A stretch of 64,000 nt of DNA from Candidatus Ideonella esbjergensis. Its GTDB lineage: Bacteria > Pseudomonadota > Gammaproteobacteria > Burkholderiales > Burkholderiaceae_C. Below the pieces are notes generated by a model. That model saw nothing but the letters and a program-made list of their open reading frames with translations. It did not search any database and was not told the origin of the DNA. Position 1 is the first letter of the stretch. The number at the start of each line of letters is the position of its first letter. The stretch lies in contig JADJLP010000001.1 in the NCBI GenBank assembly GCA_016710065.1, forward strand, positions 1,526,001-1,590,000. The letters are read 5' to 3'. The translations under genes and the position numbers were made by a program. Positions 52,797 through 60,510 of this stretch are shown one piece after another.

Positions 52797-53065
52797 TTGC
52801 GGGTCGTACCGTCCCGATGAACGGGAACACGGCGTGGCCTGTGAGCGGCGGAAGCGACGATTCTAAAGGTGTGGGCTTGTGGCAGCGAAGCAACATGCCG
52901 TGCATCGCAGCGCGTGCGTGCCGCCAAAATGCAGTCGGTCGGACGCCCTATGGCACAATGAGTCGACGGTGGCGAATGCTCGCGACGACCGGGTGTTTGC
53001 CAGGTTATCTCGCTTCCGATTTGGACGTATCGCAGGCCCCTGCGGCTTTCCTTGAGAGGAGAATC
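52797..53065. other. divergent promoter region of gyrA and the ompA-like gene
   Basis: 269 bp without an ORF or RNA gene. A CACAAT at about 52954 could be a -10 element for the rightward gene; no strong -35 is visible. The Shine-Dalgarno GAGAGGAGAATC just before 53066 is strong. Confidence 0.35.
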
Positions 53066-53755
53066 ATGAAGAAATTGAACAAGGTGGCAGTGCTTTTCGC
53101 AGCTGCCGCGCTTGCTGCTCCGATGTCTAGCGCGTTCGCCCAGGCGACTGTCGACAACTGGCGCAACGCCGATGGATCGCTCGTTTGGAAGAACGGCACC
53201 AACGAACTGTGCTGGCGTGACGCCAACTGGACTCCTGCAACGGCTGCTGCCGGTTGCGACGGTGCCATCAAGGCAGCTCCGGCACCTGCACCGGCTCCCG
53301 CTCCGGCACCTGCACCGGCTCCCGCGCCGAAGCCCGCAGCGCCTCCGGTCGCCGCGCCTGCTGCCCCGGCCGCACCTGCTGCCCCAGCCGCTCCGAAGAG
53401 CGAAAAGGTAACGTACGCAGCTGATGCCTTCTTTGACGTCAACAAGGCCGTGCTCAAGCCCGATGCCAAGGCCAAGCTGGACGATCTGGTCAGCAAGACC
53501 CAAGGCGTGAACCTGGAAGTCATCATCGCCGTCGGCCATACCGACAGCGACGGCTCCGATGGCGCCAACCAGACTCTGTCGGTGAAGCGTTCTGAGTCCG
53601 TGAAGGCCTACCTGGTCGGCAAGGGCGTTGAAAAGAACCGCATCTACACCGAAGGCAAGGGCGAGAAGCAGCCGGTCGCCGACAACAAGACCAAGGAAGG
53701 CAAGGCGAAGAATCGCCGCGTCGAAATCGAGGTCGTCGGTACCCGCAACAAGTAA
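53066..53755 (+). CDS. OmpA-family outer-membrane/peptidoglycan-binding protein
   Basis: 229 residues. Signal peptide ending PMSSAFA/QA, then a Trp/Cys-containing segment (WRNADGSLVWKNGTNELCWR with a Cys pair to GCDG), a Pro/Ala linker, and a C-terminal OmpA domain (AADAFFDVNKAVLKPDAKAK, IIAVGHTDSDGSDGANQTLS, NRRVEIEV), which binds peptidoglycan. It has no 8-strand barrel and resembles small OmpA-like proteins of Comamonadaceae. The linker is encoded by a tandem repeat. Confidence 0.92.
   Translation: MKKLNKVAVLFAAAALAAPMSSAFAQATVDNWRNADGSLVWKNGTNELCWRDANWTPATAAAGCDGAIKAAPAPAPAPAPAPAPAPAPKPAAPPVAAPAAPAAPAAPAAPKSEKVTYAADAFFDVNKAVLKPDAKAKLDDLVSKTQGVNLEVIIAVGHTDSDGSDGANQTLSVKRSESVKAYLVGKGVEKNRIYTEGKGEKQPVADNKTKEGKAKNRRVEIEVVGTRNK
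53276..53323 (+). repeat. tandem 24-bp repeat coding the Pro-Ala linker
   Basis: Two exact 24-bp copies beginning GCTCCGGCACCTG in the linker of the OmpA-like gene, followed by further degenerate Ala/Pro codon repeats. Copy number could vary between strains by slippage. Confidence 0.8.
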
Positions 53756-53780
53756 TCTCCGGTTCACCGGATTGCTTGCA

Positions 53781-53803
53781 AACCCCGCTTCGGCGGGGTT
53801 TTT
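53781..53803 (+). terminator. terminator of the ompA-like gene
   Basis: Perfect stem AACCCCGC / GCGGGGTT with a TTCG loop and a T run. Confidence 0.9.
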
Positions 53804-53862
53804 CATTTGTGCGTCCCGTTCGTCGCTGAACCAGCTGGCTTGGGGCGGTTTACCATCGCGCC

Positions 53863-54564
53863 ATGATCAACGCCGACCCCCAGGAACTGAGCAAATTCGG
53901 AGACCTCGCCCACCGTTGGTGGGATCCGGAGGGTGAATTCAAGCCGCTGCACCAGATCAATCCACTGCGTCTCGACTGGATCGCGCAGTACGTGACTGTG
54001 CCCGAGGCCAAGGTTCTGGATGTGGGGTGTGGCGGTGGGATCCTTGCCGAATCGATGGCCAGACGCGGCGCACAGGTGCTGGGGGTGGATCTGTCGGTCA
54101 AGCCCTTGAAGGTGGCTAGATTGCACGCGCTGGAGTCTGGCGTCACGGGCCTTGAATACCGCGAGGTGGCCGTGGAGGCGCTGGCTGAGGAACAAGCGGG
54201 TCAGTTCGATGCCGTGACTTGCATGGAGATGCTGGAGCATGTGCCTGACCCGGCCTCGGTGGTGCGCGCCTGCGCCAAGCTGGCACGCCCGGGTGGCCGT
54301 GTGTTTTTCTCCACGCTCAACCGCAACGCCAAGGCCTTTCTGCTGGCTATCGTGGGGGCCGAGCATGTGCTCAAGATGCTGCCCAAGGGCACCCACGAGT
54401 ACGCACGCTTCTTGCGGCCCAGCGAGCTGGCGCGGTTCGCCCGTGAAGCCGGTTTGGAAGTTGATGCCTTCAAGGGCATGACGTTCAACCCCATCACCGG
54501 TCGCTACAGCCTGAACGCCGATACCGACGTGAACTACCTGATGGCATGTCGCAAGCCGGAGTGA
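53863..54564 (+). CDS. ubiG: ubiquinone biosynthesis O-methyltransferase
   Basis: Methylates both O positions of the ubiquinone ring, cytosolic/membrane-peripheral. 233 residues: DLAHRWWDPEGEFKPLHQIN (UbiG signature), motif I VLDVGCGGGILAESMA, and VDLSVKPLKVARLHA. Overlaps the gph start by 19 bp. Confidence 0.95.
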   Translation: MINADPQELSKFGDLAHRWWDPEGEFKPLHQINPLRLDWIAQYVTVPEAKVLDVGCGGGILAESMARRGAQVLGVDLSVKPLKVARLHALESGVTGLEYREVAVEALAEEQAGQFDAVTCMEMLEHVPDPASVVRACAKLARPGGRVFFSTLNRNAKAFLLAIVGAEHVLKMLPKGTHEYARFLRPSELARFAREAGLEVDAFKGMTFNPITGRYSLNADTDVNYLMACRKPE

Positions 54565-55229
54565 AATGTGGCGGTGTGCAGGCGGTGCTATTCGACCTTG
54601 ACGGCACGCTGATTGACAGCGCGCCGGACTTGGCCGGTGCCGCCAACCGCCTTCGGGCCACGCACGGTCTGGCTGACATGCCCTTCCAGCAGTTGCGGCC
54701 CCTGGTGGGCTCGGGCGCGCGGGGTATGGTGGGCGCTACCATGGGCGTGGGGCCTGACGACCCGCGCTTTATCGCCTTGCGCGACGAATTTCTGGCGATC
54801 TATGAGCAAGACATGCTGCTGCACACGCAGGTGTTTGCCGGCATGGTGCCGGTGCTGGCTCGGCTTGAGGCAATGAAGTTGCCCTGGGGCATCGTGACGA
54901 ACAAGGCCGAGCGTTTTGCGCTTCCGGTCGTTGCCGGTTTAGCGCTGCATGACCGTGCCGCCGTGCTGGTCTGTGGCGACACCACCCCACATGCCAAGCC
55001 CCATCCCGGATCCTTGTTGGAGGCCGCTCGACGGATGGGCCTGCGGGCTTCTAACTGTGCCTACGTGGGCGATGACTTGCGCGACGTTCAGGCAGGCAAG
55101 GCCGCAGGCATGGCCACCTTGGCCGCTGCCTGGGGCTACCTCGGGCAAGGTGAGCGCATTGACGACTGGGGTGCGGATGCCGTGATCGATTTGCCCGCCG
55201 ACCTCTTGAAGTGGTTGGATAGCGCCTAA
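54546..55229 (+). CDS. gph: phosphoglycolate phosphatase
   Basis: HAD-superfamily hydrolase, 227 residues. Motif I AVLFDLDGTLIDSAPDLAGA with the nucleophile Asp, motif II VTNKAE, motif III/IV YVGDDLRDVQAGKAAGM. The ubiG-gph pair is common in proteobacteria. Its stop is 14 bp before ssrA. Confidence 0.92.
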   Translation: MSQAGVKCGGVQAVLFDLDGTLIDSAPDLAGAANRLRATHGLADMPFQQLRPLVGSGARGMVGATMGVGPDDPRFIALRDEFLAIYEQDMLLHTQVFAGMVPVLARLEAMKLPWGIVTNKAERFALPVVAGLALHDRAAVLVCGDTTPHAKPHPGSLLEAARRMGLRASNCAYVGDDLRDVQAGKAAGMATLAAAWGYLGQGERIDDWGADAVIDLPADLLKWLDSA

Positions 55230-55243
55230 ACTATGAGCTTCTC

Positions 55244-55617
55244 GGGGCCGACCTGGTTTCGACGTGGGTTCGGAGTTGGAATAGGGCATGCCGAGCACCA
55301 GTTCGCTCGTAAAACCACTGGAAACAAAGTAACTGCGAACGATACTTCGTACGCCCTCGCCGCTTAAAACCGGTGAGCCTCTCAGCGGTTGGCCGATGGG
55401 CCGCGTCTGAAGCCGCAAGGCCCAAGGCAGAGAGGTCATTCACATTGGCTGGTTTTCAGGTGCGCCATTCACCCGAAAACGAGATTCAAGTGGCTGGCGA
55501 ACCAGGCAGCGTGCTGCTGCGCGGCCTGGGGCGTGAGACTCAAATCAGCCAGCTAAACATGTAGATCTACCTGGCGAAGGCTTGCGGACGGGGGTTCAAT
55601 TCCCCCCGGCTCCACCA
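55244..55617 (+). ncRNA. ssrA: transfer-messenger RNA (tmRNA)
   Basis: One-piece tmRNA of 374 nt. The 5' GGGGCCG pairs with CGGCTCC before the encoded 3' ACCA, forming the acceptor stem; the T arm is GGGGGTTCAATTCCCCC. The tag reading frame at 55335-55367 codes ANDTSYALAA then TAA. It rescues stalled ribosomes with SmpB. Its 3' end is the left border of an integrated element. Confidence 0.96.
55335..55367 (+). other. tmRNA proteolysis tag frame (ANDTSYALAA-stop)
   Basis: Codons GCG AAC GAT ACT TCG TAC GCC CTC GCC GCT TAA. Ends in ALAA, the degradation signal read by ClpXP; the middle residues TSY differ from the ANDERFALAA-like tags I recall for other betaproteobacteria. Confidence 0.9.
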
Positions 55618-55650
55618 GTCACAAGTTCGCAACAGTCCGCGAACGACCGA

Positions 55651-55690
55651 AAGGCCTTAAGTAATCAACGACTTAGGGCCTTTTCTTTGT
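55651..55690 (+). terminator. terminator after ssrA (element-borne)
   Basis: Stem AAGGCC-TAAGT / ACTTAG-GGCCTT followed by TTCTTTG, about 33 bp after the ssrA CCA end. Confidence 0.75.
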
Positions 55691-55731
55691 CCGCAGTGGG
55701 CCGCCAACGGCCGCACAGAACCGGCAAAATT

Positions 55732-55753
55732 TGCAGTAACTTCTACAGTAACC
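55732..55753 (+). repeat. left copy of the 22-bp terminal direct repeat
   Basis: Begins TGCAGTAACTTC and ends ACAGTAACC. It is matched at 60323-60344 with one mismatch. Further GCAGTAAC copies follow at 55761-55770 and, inverted (GTTACTGCA), at 55782-55790 over the integrase start. These are probable arm-type integrase sites or an autoregulatory operator. Confidence 0.6.
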
Positions 55754-55789
55754 GCACAATTGCAGTAACCGCACAGCGAAAGTTACTGC

Positions 55790-57076
55790 ATGGCCAAGCA
55801 CCTGATCCCGGGCGATACGACCCTCAAAGGCATCAAGCCGGGCGACGCCCGCAAGCGGCTGAGCGACGGCGACGGGCTTTACCTGCTGCTGTTCGTGAAG
55901 GGCGGTGCGCACGGCTGGCGCCTGGACTACGCCCACGGCGGCAAGCGCAAAACCCTGAGCCTGGGCACCTACCCCGATACATCCCTCAGCCTGGCCCGAA
56001 AGAAAGCCGACGAGGCCCGCAAGCTGCTGAGCGAGGGCACCGACCCCAGCGATGTGCGCAAGGCCGGCAAAGCGGCCATTGAGGCCAAGGTGGAGGCCGA
56101 CAAACTCGCGGCCGAAGGCAAGCCCGGCCCCGGTACTTTTGAATTCGTGGCGCGCGACTGGCTGGCGACGGTGCATCAAGCCAAAGTGAGCCCGGCCCAT
56201 GCTGAGCGCACTCAAGTGCGATTCGAGAAAGACGTGTTCCCGTGGTTGGGTCGGCGCCCCATTGGCGAGATCGACGCCCCCGAACTGCTGCAATGCCTGC
56301 GCCACATAGAAGCGCGCGGCGCCATTGAAACCGCGCACCGCGCCAAAGACGCCAGCGGGCAAGTCTTCCGATATGCAGTGGCTCAAGGCCTTTGCCAGCG
56401 CAACCCTGCGGCCGATCTGCGCGACGCCATGCGGCCGGTGGAAAGCCGGCACCTAGCGGCCATCGTTGACCCGGTGCAGGCCGGCGAACTGCTGCGCAAT
56501 GCAATGGGCTATCAAGGCCAGCCGGTGACGCGCGCGGCGCTGCTGTTGTCTGCCCTGCTGCTGCTGCGGCCGGGTGAACTGCGCCACATGGAATGGGCCG
56601 AGGTGAATCTGGACGATGCCATCGTCACCATTCCCGGCGAGCGCATGAAGCGCAAGAAGCAAGACAAGGCAGACGGCCCCCCGCACCATGTGCCACTGGC
56701 CCCGCAAGCGGTGGCCATCCTGCGCGAACTGCAGCCACTGACGGGCCACGGCCGCTACGTCTTTCCGGCCATGACCACGGGCGAGCGCTGCATGAGCGAA
56801 AACACGGTGCGCAGTGCATTGCGGCGGCTGGGCTACGGCAACGACGATATGACAGCGCATGGCTTCCGCGCGATGGCACGCACGATGATGGCCGAGCGGC
56901 TGGGCATCGCGCCTGAAGTGATCGAGGCCCAACTGGCGCACGCCGTGCCTGACGCATTGGGCCGGGCCTACAACCGCACGCAGTACCTAGACCAGCGGCG
57001 TGTGATGACTCAGTGGGCCGACTATCTCGACCGACTCAGAAAAGGGGCTGACGTCTTGCCCTTCAAAGCCGCATAG
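55790..57076 (+). CDS. tyrosine integrase, P4-type
   Basis: 428 residues. N-terminal DUF4102 arm-binding domain (LTK-like start: TTLKGIKPGDARKRLSDGDG and GKRKTLSLGTYPDTSLSLAR), core-binding domain and catalytic domain. Catalytic residues: Arg in LRPGELRHMEWAEV, HxxR in MTAHGFRAMARTMM, His/Trp region AQLAHAVPDALGRAY and Tyr in YNRTQYLDQRR. This is the usual integrase of elements inserted into tRNA and ssrA genes. ATG 55790 overlaps the inverted GTTACTGCA repeat. Confidence 0.95.
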   Translation: MAKHLIPGDTTLKGIKPGDARKRLSDGDGLYLLLFVKGGAHGWRLDYAHGGKRKTLSLGTYPDTSLSLARKKADEARKLLSEGTDPSDVRKAGKAAIEAKVEADKLAAEGKPGPGTFEFVARDWLATVHQAKVSPAHAERTQVRFEKDVFPWLGRRPIGEIDAPELLQCLRHIEARGAIETAHRAKDASGQVFRYAVAQGLCQRNPAADLRDAMRPVESRHLAAIVDPVQAGELLRNAMGYQGQPVTRAALLLSALLLLRPGELRHMEWAEVNLDDAIVTIPGERMKRKKQDKADGPPHHVPLAPQAVAILRELQPLTGHGRYVFPAMTTGERCMSENTVRSALRRLGYGNDDMTAHGFRAMARTMMAERLGIAPEVIEAQLAHAVPDALGRAYNRTQYLDQRRVMTQWADYLDRLRKGADVLPFKAA

Positions 57077-57088
57077 AACAACCGTCTT

Positions 57089-57155
57089 CGCCGCGCCTAG
57101 GCTGATCCCTGAAAACCCGTTTCCCTGACGGGCTGGCGCGGCGATCCTTTCAGGG
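57089..57155 (+). promoter_or_regulatory. structured spacer after the integrase with two competing stems
   Basis: CGCCGCGCC (57089-57097) pairs with GGCGCGGCG (57135-57143), enclosing a small CCCGT/ACGGG stem. CCCTGAAA (57107-57114) can pair with TTTCAGGG (57148-57155), which would compete. The second strand ends at the start of the next reading frame. May be a terminator or an attenuator/switch. Confidence 0.4.
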
Positions 57156-57173
57156 GTGCGCGAGGGGCGCAAG

Positions 57174-57773
57174 ATGGCAAATCCACTGATAGCTGAAGAC
57201 TTCTTTAAGGCTCCCAGCTATTACACAAAATGGCTGCTGCATGTCTTGCGCCAACATATTAGGAAGAATGCGCCGATGCAGACCCATAAGGAGTTCGATC
57301 GCTGCATAACTTCGATGCGCAAGAACATTGAACTTCGGCCTGAATCGTGGGAGCAGCGCTTCTTTCAGGCGCAGGACAATAACGGGGTTGACCCGGAATT
57401 TTCATACTACATTCTTCAGGGCTTGGTTGCGTGCGCCTTTTCAGTTGCGTCGGAAAGGGAGCAACATCTCCCCGAACCCAACCGCGCGTGGGAATATGCG
57501 GCGACTGCGATGTGGTGGGGCGGACTATTTGGCGGTGGCCAAGATAGGTTCGATCAAATGGAAGTGCGACGGAGAACGAACATCGAAAAGGCTGCTGCCG
57601 TGCGGCACGCGGAGACAAGGGCAATGCAGGCCGAAGCGAGAAAGTGGTATGAAAGTAGAAGATCAACGATGAGTAAAGACAAAGCGGCTGAAATGATGGC
57701 TGGCAAGATTTTTCCAGTTTCATTCCGAACTGTCCGAGGCTGGCTAAAGGACTCCACAAAGACTCGCGGCTAG
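57174..57773 (+). CDS. element-borne protein of unknown function
   Basis: 199 residues from ATG 57174 (GAGGGG ribosome site); a GTG at 57156 would add six. No family recognised. It is helical, with NPLIAEDFFKAPSYYTKWLL at the start, MWWGGLFGGGQDRFDQMEVR in the middle and a C-terminal FPVSFRTVRGWLKDSTKTRG that resembles a helix-turn-helix. Base composition is clearly poorer in GC than the surrounding chromosome, as expected for foreign DNA. Confidence 0.65.
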   Translation: MANPLIAEDFFKAPSYYTKWLLHVLRQHIRKNAPMQTHKEFDRCITSMRKNIELRPESWEQRFFQAQDNNGVDPEFSYYILQGLVACAFSVASEREQHLPEPNRAWEYAATAMWWGGLFGGGQDRFDQMEVRRRTNIEKAAAVRHAETRAMQAEARKWYESRRSTMSKDKAAEMMAGKIFPVSFRTVRGWLKDSTKTRG

Positions 57774-57892
57774 CAGTCTGCGTGCAGACTGCCCCCTTTG
57801 CGTGCAAGCAGTGCGGCGAGCGCACAAACCGGCCTCCATTTCTTCTAAGTCTGGAAAATCATTGCGCCTTGTTCAATCAAGTCGAGGCGTAA

Positions 57893-58156
57893 ATGTCCAA
57901 AGTCAATCAAGTTTGTTCGGCGCAATCTAGAACGTCTAGGCGGACTTCCGCGCAGCCCCTTCATGTCGCGGAAATTGCAGATGCTCTTCTTCGAATTCAA
58001 ACCGTGCAGGATTTGGCTGGGTTGGGAAAGACCAGCCTGTACGCGCGAGTAAGAACGGGAGAACTTAAGGCCGTTCATCTCGGCAAGCGCTGCACTCGTT
58101 TCCGAGCCAGCGAAGTGCAGCGATTTCTTCAGGCCTTGGGCAAGGGGGTGGCGTGA
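57893..58156 (+). CDS. AlpA-family DNA-binding regulator / excisionase-like
   Basis: 87 residues. The C-terminal half (about 33-80) matches the MerR-like AlpA helix-turn-helix: LLRIQTVQDLAGLGKTSLYA and RVRTGELKAVHLGKRCTRFR. AlpA proteins act as transcription factors or recombination directionality factors for neighbouring integrases. ATG 57893; the 36-residue N-terminal extension is unusual. Stop overlaps the next gene. Confidence 0.82.
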   Translation: MSKVNQVCSAQSRTSRRTSAQPLHVAEIADALLRIQTVQDLAGLGKTSLYARVRTGELKAVHLGKRCTRFRASEVQRFLQALGKGVA

Positions 58157-58458
58157 TGGTTCAGCCTATCAACCCCGACAAGCTGGCCATGCTCACCGAA
58201 GTGCGCCGACTATTTCCCGGCAACGATGGCCCGGCCCAAAGGCTCAGGGTGCGAGAGGTGCTTGAACGGGGCTATTCGCTCAGCACCTTTGAAGCCAGCC
58301 GCTACCTGGATGTTTACTGGTGCCCGGCCCGGGTCATGGAATTGCGCAAGGCCGGTCTGAACATCGTCACCCACTGGACTGTGGTGGAAACCGAGGCGGG
58401 CGAAAAACACCGCGTGGGCAATTACCTGTTGGTGCGGGAGGTGCGCAATGCGGCGTGA
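58156..58458 (+). CDS. HTH-domain protein (PF14090-like)
   Basis: 100 residues. Segment GYSLSTFEASRYLDVYWCPA and RVMELRKAGLNIVTHWTVVE looks like the helix-turn-helix-39 family seen in prophage and islands. A GTG start 3 bp upstream is also possible. Start overlaps the alpA-like stop (GTGATGG), so these genes form an operon. Confidence 0.7.
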   Translation: MVQPINPDKLAMLTEVRRLFPGNDGPAQRLRVREVLERGYSLSTFEASRYLDVYWCPARVMELRKAGLNIVTHWTVVETEAGEKHRVGNYLLVREVRNAA

Positions 58459-58729
58459 TTCGCACCACCACCGGCGCCCACCAAAAAGAGCGGCCCCCGG
58501 CGCACAAGACGCACAAAGGGCCGAGGAAATATCGCACCGCCATTTTGCCCGCTCACAAGACAGCACGCCAGATGCCGCTCTGTGGGCAATAGACGAGGCC
58601 ATGCAGGCCGGCAAGCGCGCGGGCCGGGCGCTGCTGTGCGGCAACGTGCTGGCCAGCCTAGCGGCGCTCAATGAGGCCATGCGGGCCATGAGTGCAGCGG
58701 GCGACTCTTTGCAGGGCTTGCTCAGATGA
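58448..58729 (+). CDS. small helical protein of unknown function
   Basis: 93 residues. His/Arg-rich N-terminus (MRRDSHHHRRPPKRAAP), then helical TPDAALWAIDEAMQAGKRAG and LASLAALNEAMRAMSAAGD. No family recognised. Overlaps its neighbours by 11 and 4 bp, which supports a real gene in a tightly packed operon. Confidence 0.5.
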   Translation: MRRDSHHHRRPPKRAAPGAQDAQRAEEISHRHFARSQDSTPDAALWAIDEAMQAGKRAGRALLCGNVLASLAALNEAMRAMSAAGDSLQGLLR

Positions 58730-59208
58730 CGCGCGGCCCCAGCAAACGGCCGAATGGCAAGAGCAGGGGCAACGGGTTTGGGGAGCGATTCGTGGGCATT
58801 CCGTTGTCCGTCTATGAGTCGCCCCCCTTCGCGGCACTGAACCCGTGGGCGCTGAAGCTGTTGATCGACGTCGCGGTGCAATACAACGGCCACAACAACG
58901 GGGACTTGTCTGCAGCCTGGAAGCTCATGGAGGCGCGCGGCTGGCACAGTGAAACCACGCTGAACAAGGCCAAGAAGGAATTGCTCGCAGCGGGCTACCT
59001 GGTGGAGATGCGCAAGGGTAGGCGCCCCAACGTCTGCACCTTGTTCGCATTGACGTGGCGCCCGTTGAACCCCAGCCCCAAGCACGACTTTGGCCCCAAC
59101 GGGTTCACCATGCGGCCCTATGAAAAGCCGCTGCAAATGCGCGCGCGCGTGGGGGCATCGGAAAACACGGGCCTTACTCCACCGCGTGCAGATTCAGGGT
59201 GCGGATAG
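58726..59208 (+). CDS. winged-helix protein, possible replication initiator of the element
   Basis: 160 residues. FVGIPLSVYESPPFAALNPW, then LLIDVAVQYNGHNNGDLSAA and SETTLNKAKKELLAAGYLVE resemble the winged-helix domain of phage/plasmid replication proteins (the NGxNNGxLSxxW pattern). No helicase or primase domain. Its C-terminal codons overlap the first of four palindromic repeats; autoregulation or origin binding is plausible but unproven. Confidence 0.55.
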   Translation: MTRGPSKRPNGKSRGNGFGERFVGIPLSVYESPPFAALNPWALKLLIDVAVQYNGHNNGDLSAAWKLMEARGWHSETTLNKAKKELLAAGYLVEMRKGRRPNVCTLFALTWRPLNPSPKHDFGPNGFTMRPYEKPLQMRARVGASENTGLTPPRADSGCG

Positions 59209-59302
59209 CTCCACCGCGTGGAGTAGGGGCCGGGTTGCTACTCCACCGCGTGGCGCTATGCGGGCCGGTTCAATGGTGGCACCTACTGCACCGCGTGGAG
59301 TC
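59175..59302 (+). repeat. array of four palindromic iteron-like repeats
   Basis: Consensus TACTCCACCGCGTGGAGTA, starting at 59175, 59207, 59239 and 59284, i.e. 32, 32 and 45 bp apart. The second copy contains the uninterrupted CTCCAC-CGC-GTGGAG; the first and third keep the left arm, the fourth the right arm. The phase of about three DNA turns suggests binding sites on one face of the helix, for example an origin or operator. Confidence 0.8.
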
Positions 59303-59449
59303 CTGTATAGATATTGCCATCTGGTGCAGGTTCTGAGGGCACCAAGGCATGGCCCCGATAAGGTGCCAGCACCACAAGAATCGGGCCGGGCACATGTTCG
59401 GCATTGTTCAGGTTCGCAGTTGATTTCGTTTTCTGTGGAGGGGTGAGCG
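59303..59449 (+). other. spacer after the iterons
   Basis: 147 bp, lower in GC. Contains TATAGATATT at about 59307 as a possible AT-rich opening site or -10 region and the ribosome site GGAGGGG before 59450. No ORF. Confidence 0.3.
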
Positions 59450-60046
59450 ATGGCGCGAGGGGGCATGAGATACGGGGCAGGCCGGCCGGGCCACAAAGCC
59501 AAAGATGCACAGTGCCTGAAAGTAGATGTGCGATGGTTCAAACGCGCGGGAATGTTGGCAGCGGAGTTCCCCCGCACTTGGGCATGGTCAGACCCTGACA
59601 CGGGAGAGCGCACAGCATCAATTGGCGTTCGTGTGGCCCACGGCCAGGTTCACCTGGATTTCACTAGCGGCGGCGCGCCCATAGCCCAGCGGGTGGGGCT
59701 GGCGCGCACGGCGTGCCACAAGGGCGGCGCGCGCGACTGGTTTCTCTGCCCTTGCTGCGGGCGCAGGGTGGCTGTGCTGTTCTTCAGGTGGAAGCGCTTT
59801 GCCTGCCGTCATTGCAACCAAGTTGCCTACCGTTCGCAAAGTGAAGACGTTTGTGGCCGGGCGTGGCTCAGGCAAAGCCGCATCGAGGCCAAGCTGGGGC
59901 CGGACTGGCAACGACCCAAGCACATGCACCACGCGACCTATGAGCGGCTGTGGCAAGCGGTGGTTGACTGCGAGCAGCAGCGCGACGAGTGGATCGCGGG
60001 GATGGTGTCACGGCTGCTACCGGGGGGCATGAATAGTCTGGTCTGA
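59450..60046 (+). CDS. zinc-ribbon protein of mobile elements
   Basis: 198 residues. N-terminal MARGGMRYGAGRPGHKAKD, then a sequence of mixed sheets, a double CxxC zinc ribbon WFLCPCCGRRVAVLFF and FACRHCNQVAYRSQSED, and an acidic C-terminus. Proteins with this ribbon occur near integrases in proteobacterial islands; function is unknown. Confidence 0.7.
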   Translation: MARGGMRYGAGRPGHKAKDAQCLKVDVRWFKRAGMLAAEFPRTWAWSDPDTGERTASIGVRVAHGQVHLDFTSGGAPIAQRVGLARTACHKGGARDWFLCPCCGRRVAVLFFRWKRFACRHCNQVAYRSQSEDVCGRAWLRQSRIEAKLGPDWQRPKHMHHATYERLWQAVVDCEQQRDEWIAGMVSRLLPGGMNSLV

Positions 60047-60142
60047 CCGGCCGGAACCCGAGCCCACCCTTTGCGCTTCACAAACCGCGACTTTTGAGCC
60101 ACCCGCACATTGAACTGCACGCGCGCGTGGGCGCGACGGACC

Positions 60143-60190
60143 ATGCAAACCAAGGCACCCAAGAAGCGAGGCCGCACCAGTGGCAGCAAA
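60143..60190 (+). pseudogene. truncated gene start cut off by the poly-G tract
   Basis: ATG 60143 begins MQTKAPKKRGRTSGSK, a basic N-terminus of the sort seen in small DNA-binding or terminase-like proteins, and then runs into more than 100 nt of G. Whether the gene is truly broken or the assembly is wrong cannot be decided. Confidence 0.35.
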
Positions 60191-60317
<127 letters not shown>

Positions 60318-60322
60318 CGATA

Positions 60323-60344
60323 TGCAGTAACTTTTACAGTAACC
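60323..60344 (+). repeat. right copy of the 22-bp terminal direct repeat
   Basis: TGCAGTAACTTT...ACAGTAACC, one mismatch from the copy at 55732-55753. It marks the right side of the element, 53 nt before the proposed attachment-site remnant. Confidence 0.6.
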
Positions 60345-60396
60345 GGCACCACGCTTTCGGGCAGTCTCTAGGCTCTATGCGGGTTGGCGGCAGAAG

Positions 60397-60418
60397 TTCA
60401 GGTGACCCCGGCCCACCA
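60397..60418 (+). other. possible decayed right attachment site (ssrA 3'-end-like)
   Basis: TTCA, 6-7 other bases, CCCGGC, CCACCA: compare the ssrA end TTCA...CCCGGCTCCACCA. One base is deleted and the T-arm half does not match. A strong terminator follows 10 bp later, as expected for the original ssrA 3' flank. Weak similarity only. Confidence 0.3.
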
Positions 60419-60428
60419 AACCCGGAAT

Positions 60429-60461
60429 AGGCCGGACGGCTCACCCCGTCCGGCCTTTCTT
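60429..60461 (+). terminator. strong terminator before the AIM24 gene
   Basis: Eleven-base stem AGGCCGGACGG / CCGTCCGGCCT followed by TTCTTTTT. No complete gene precedes it now, so it could be the former ssrA terminator. Confidence 0.85.
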
Positions 60462-60510
60462 TTTGTACCATTCGCCCCTCTTTCAGTCGTGTTGCACAGG
60501 AGCGCAAAGC

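Noticed and set aside
59175..59302. Iterons being simply transcription terminators
   Set aside because: The stems are short, lack T runs, and occur four times at regular spacing.
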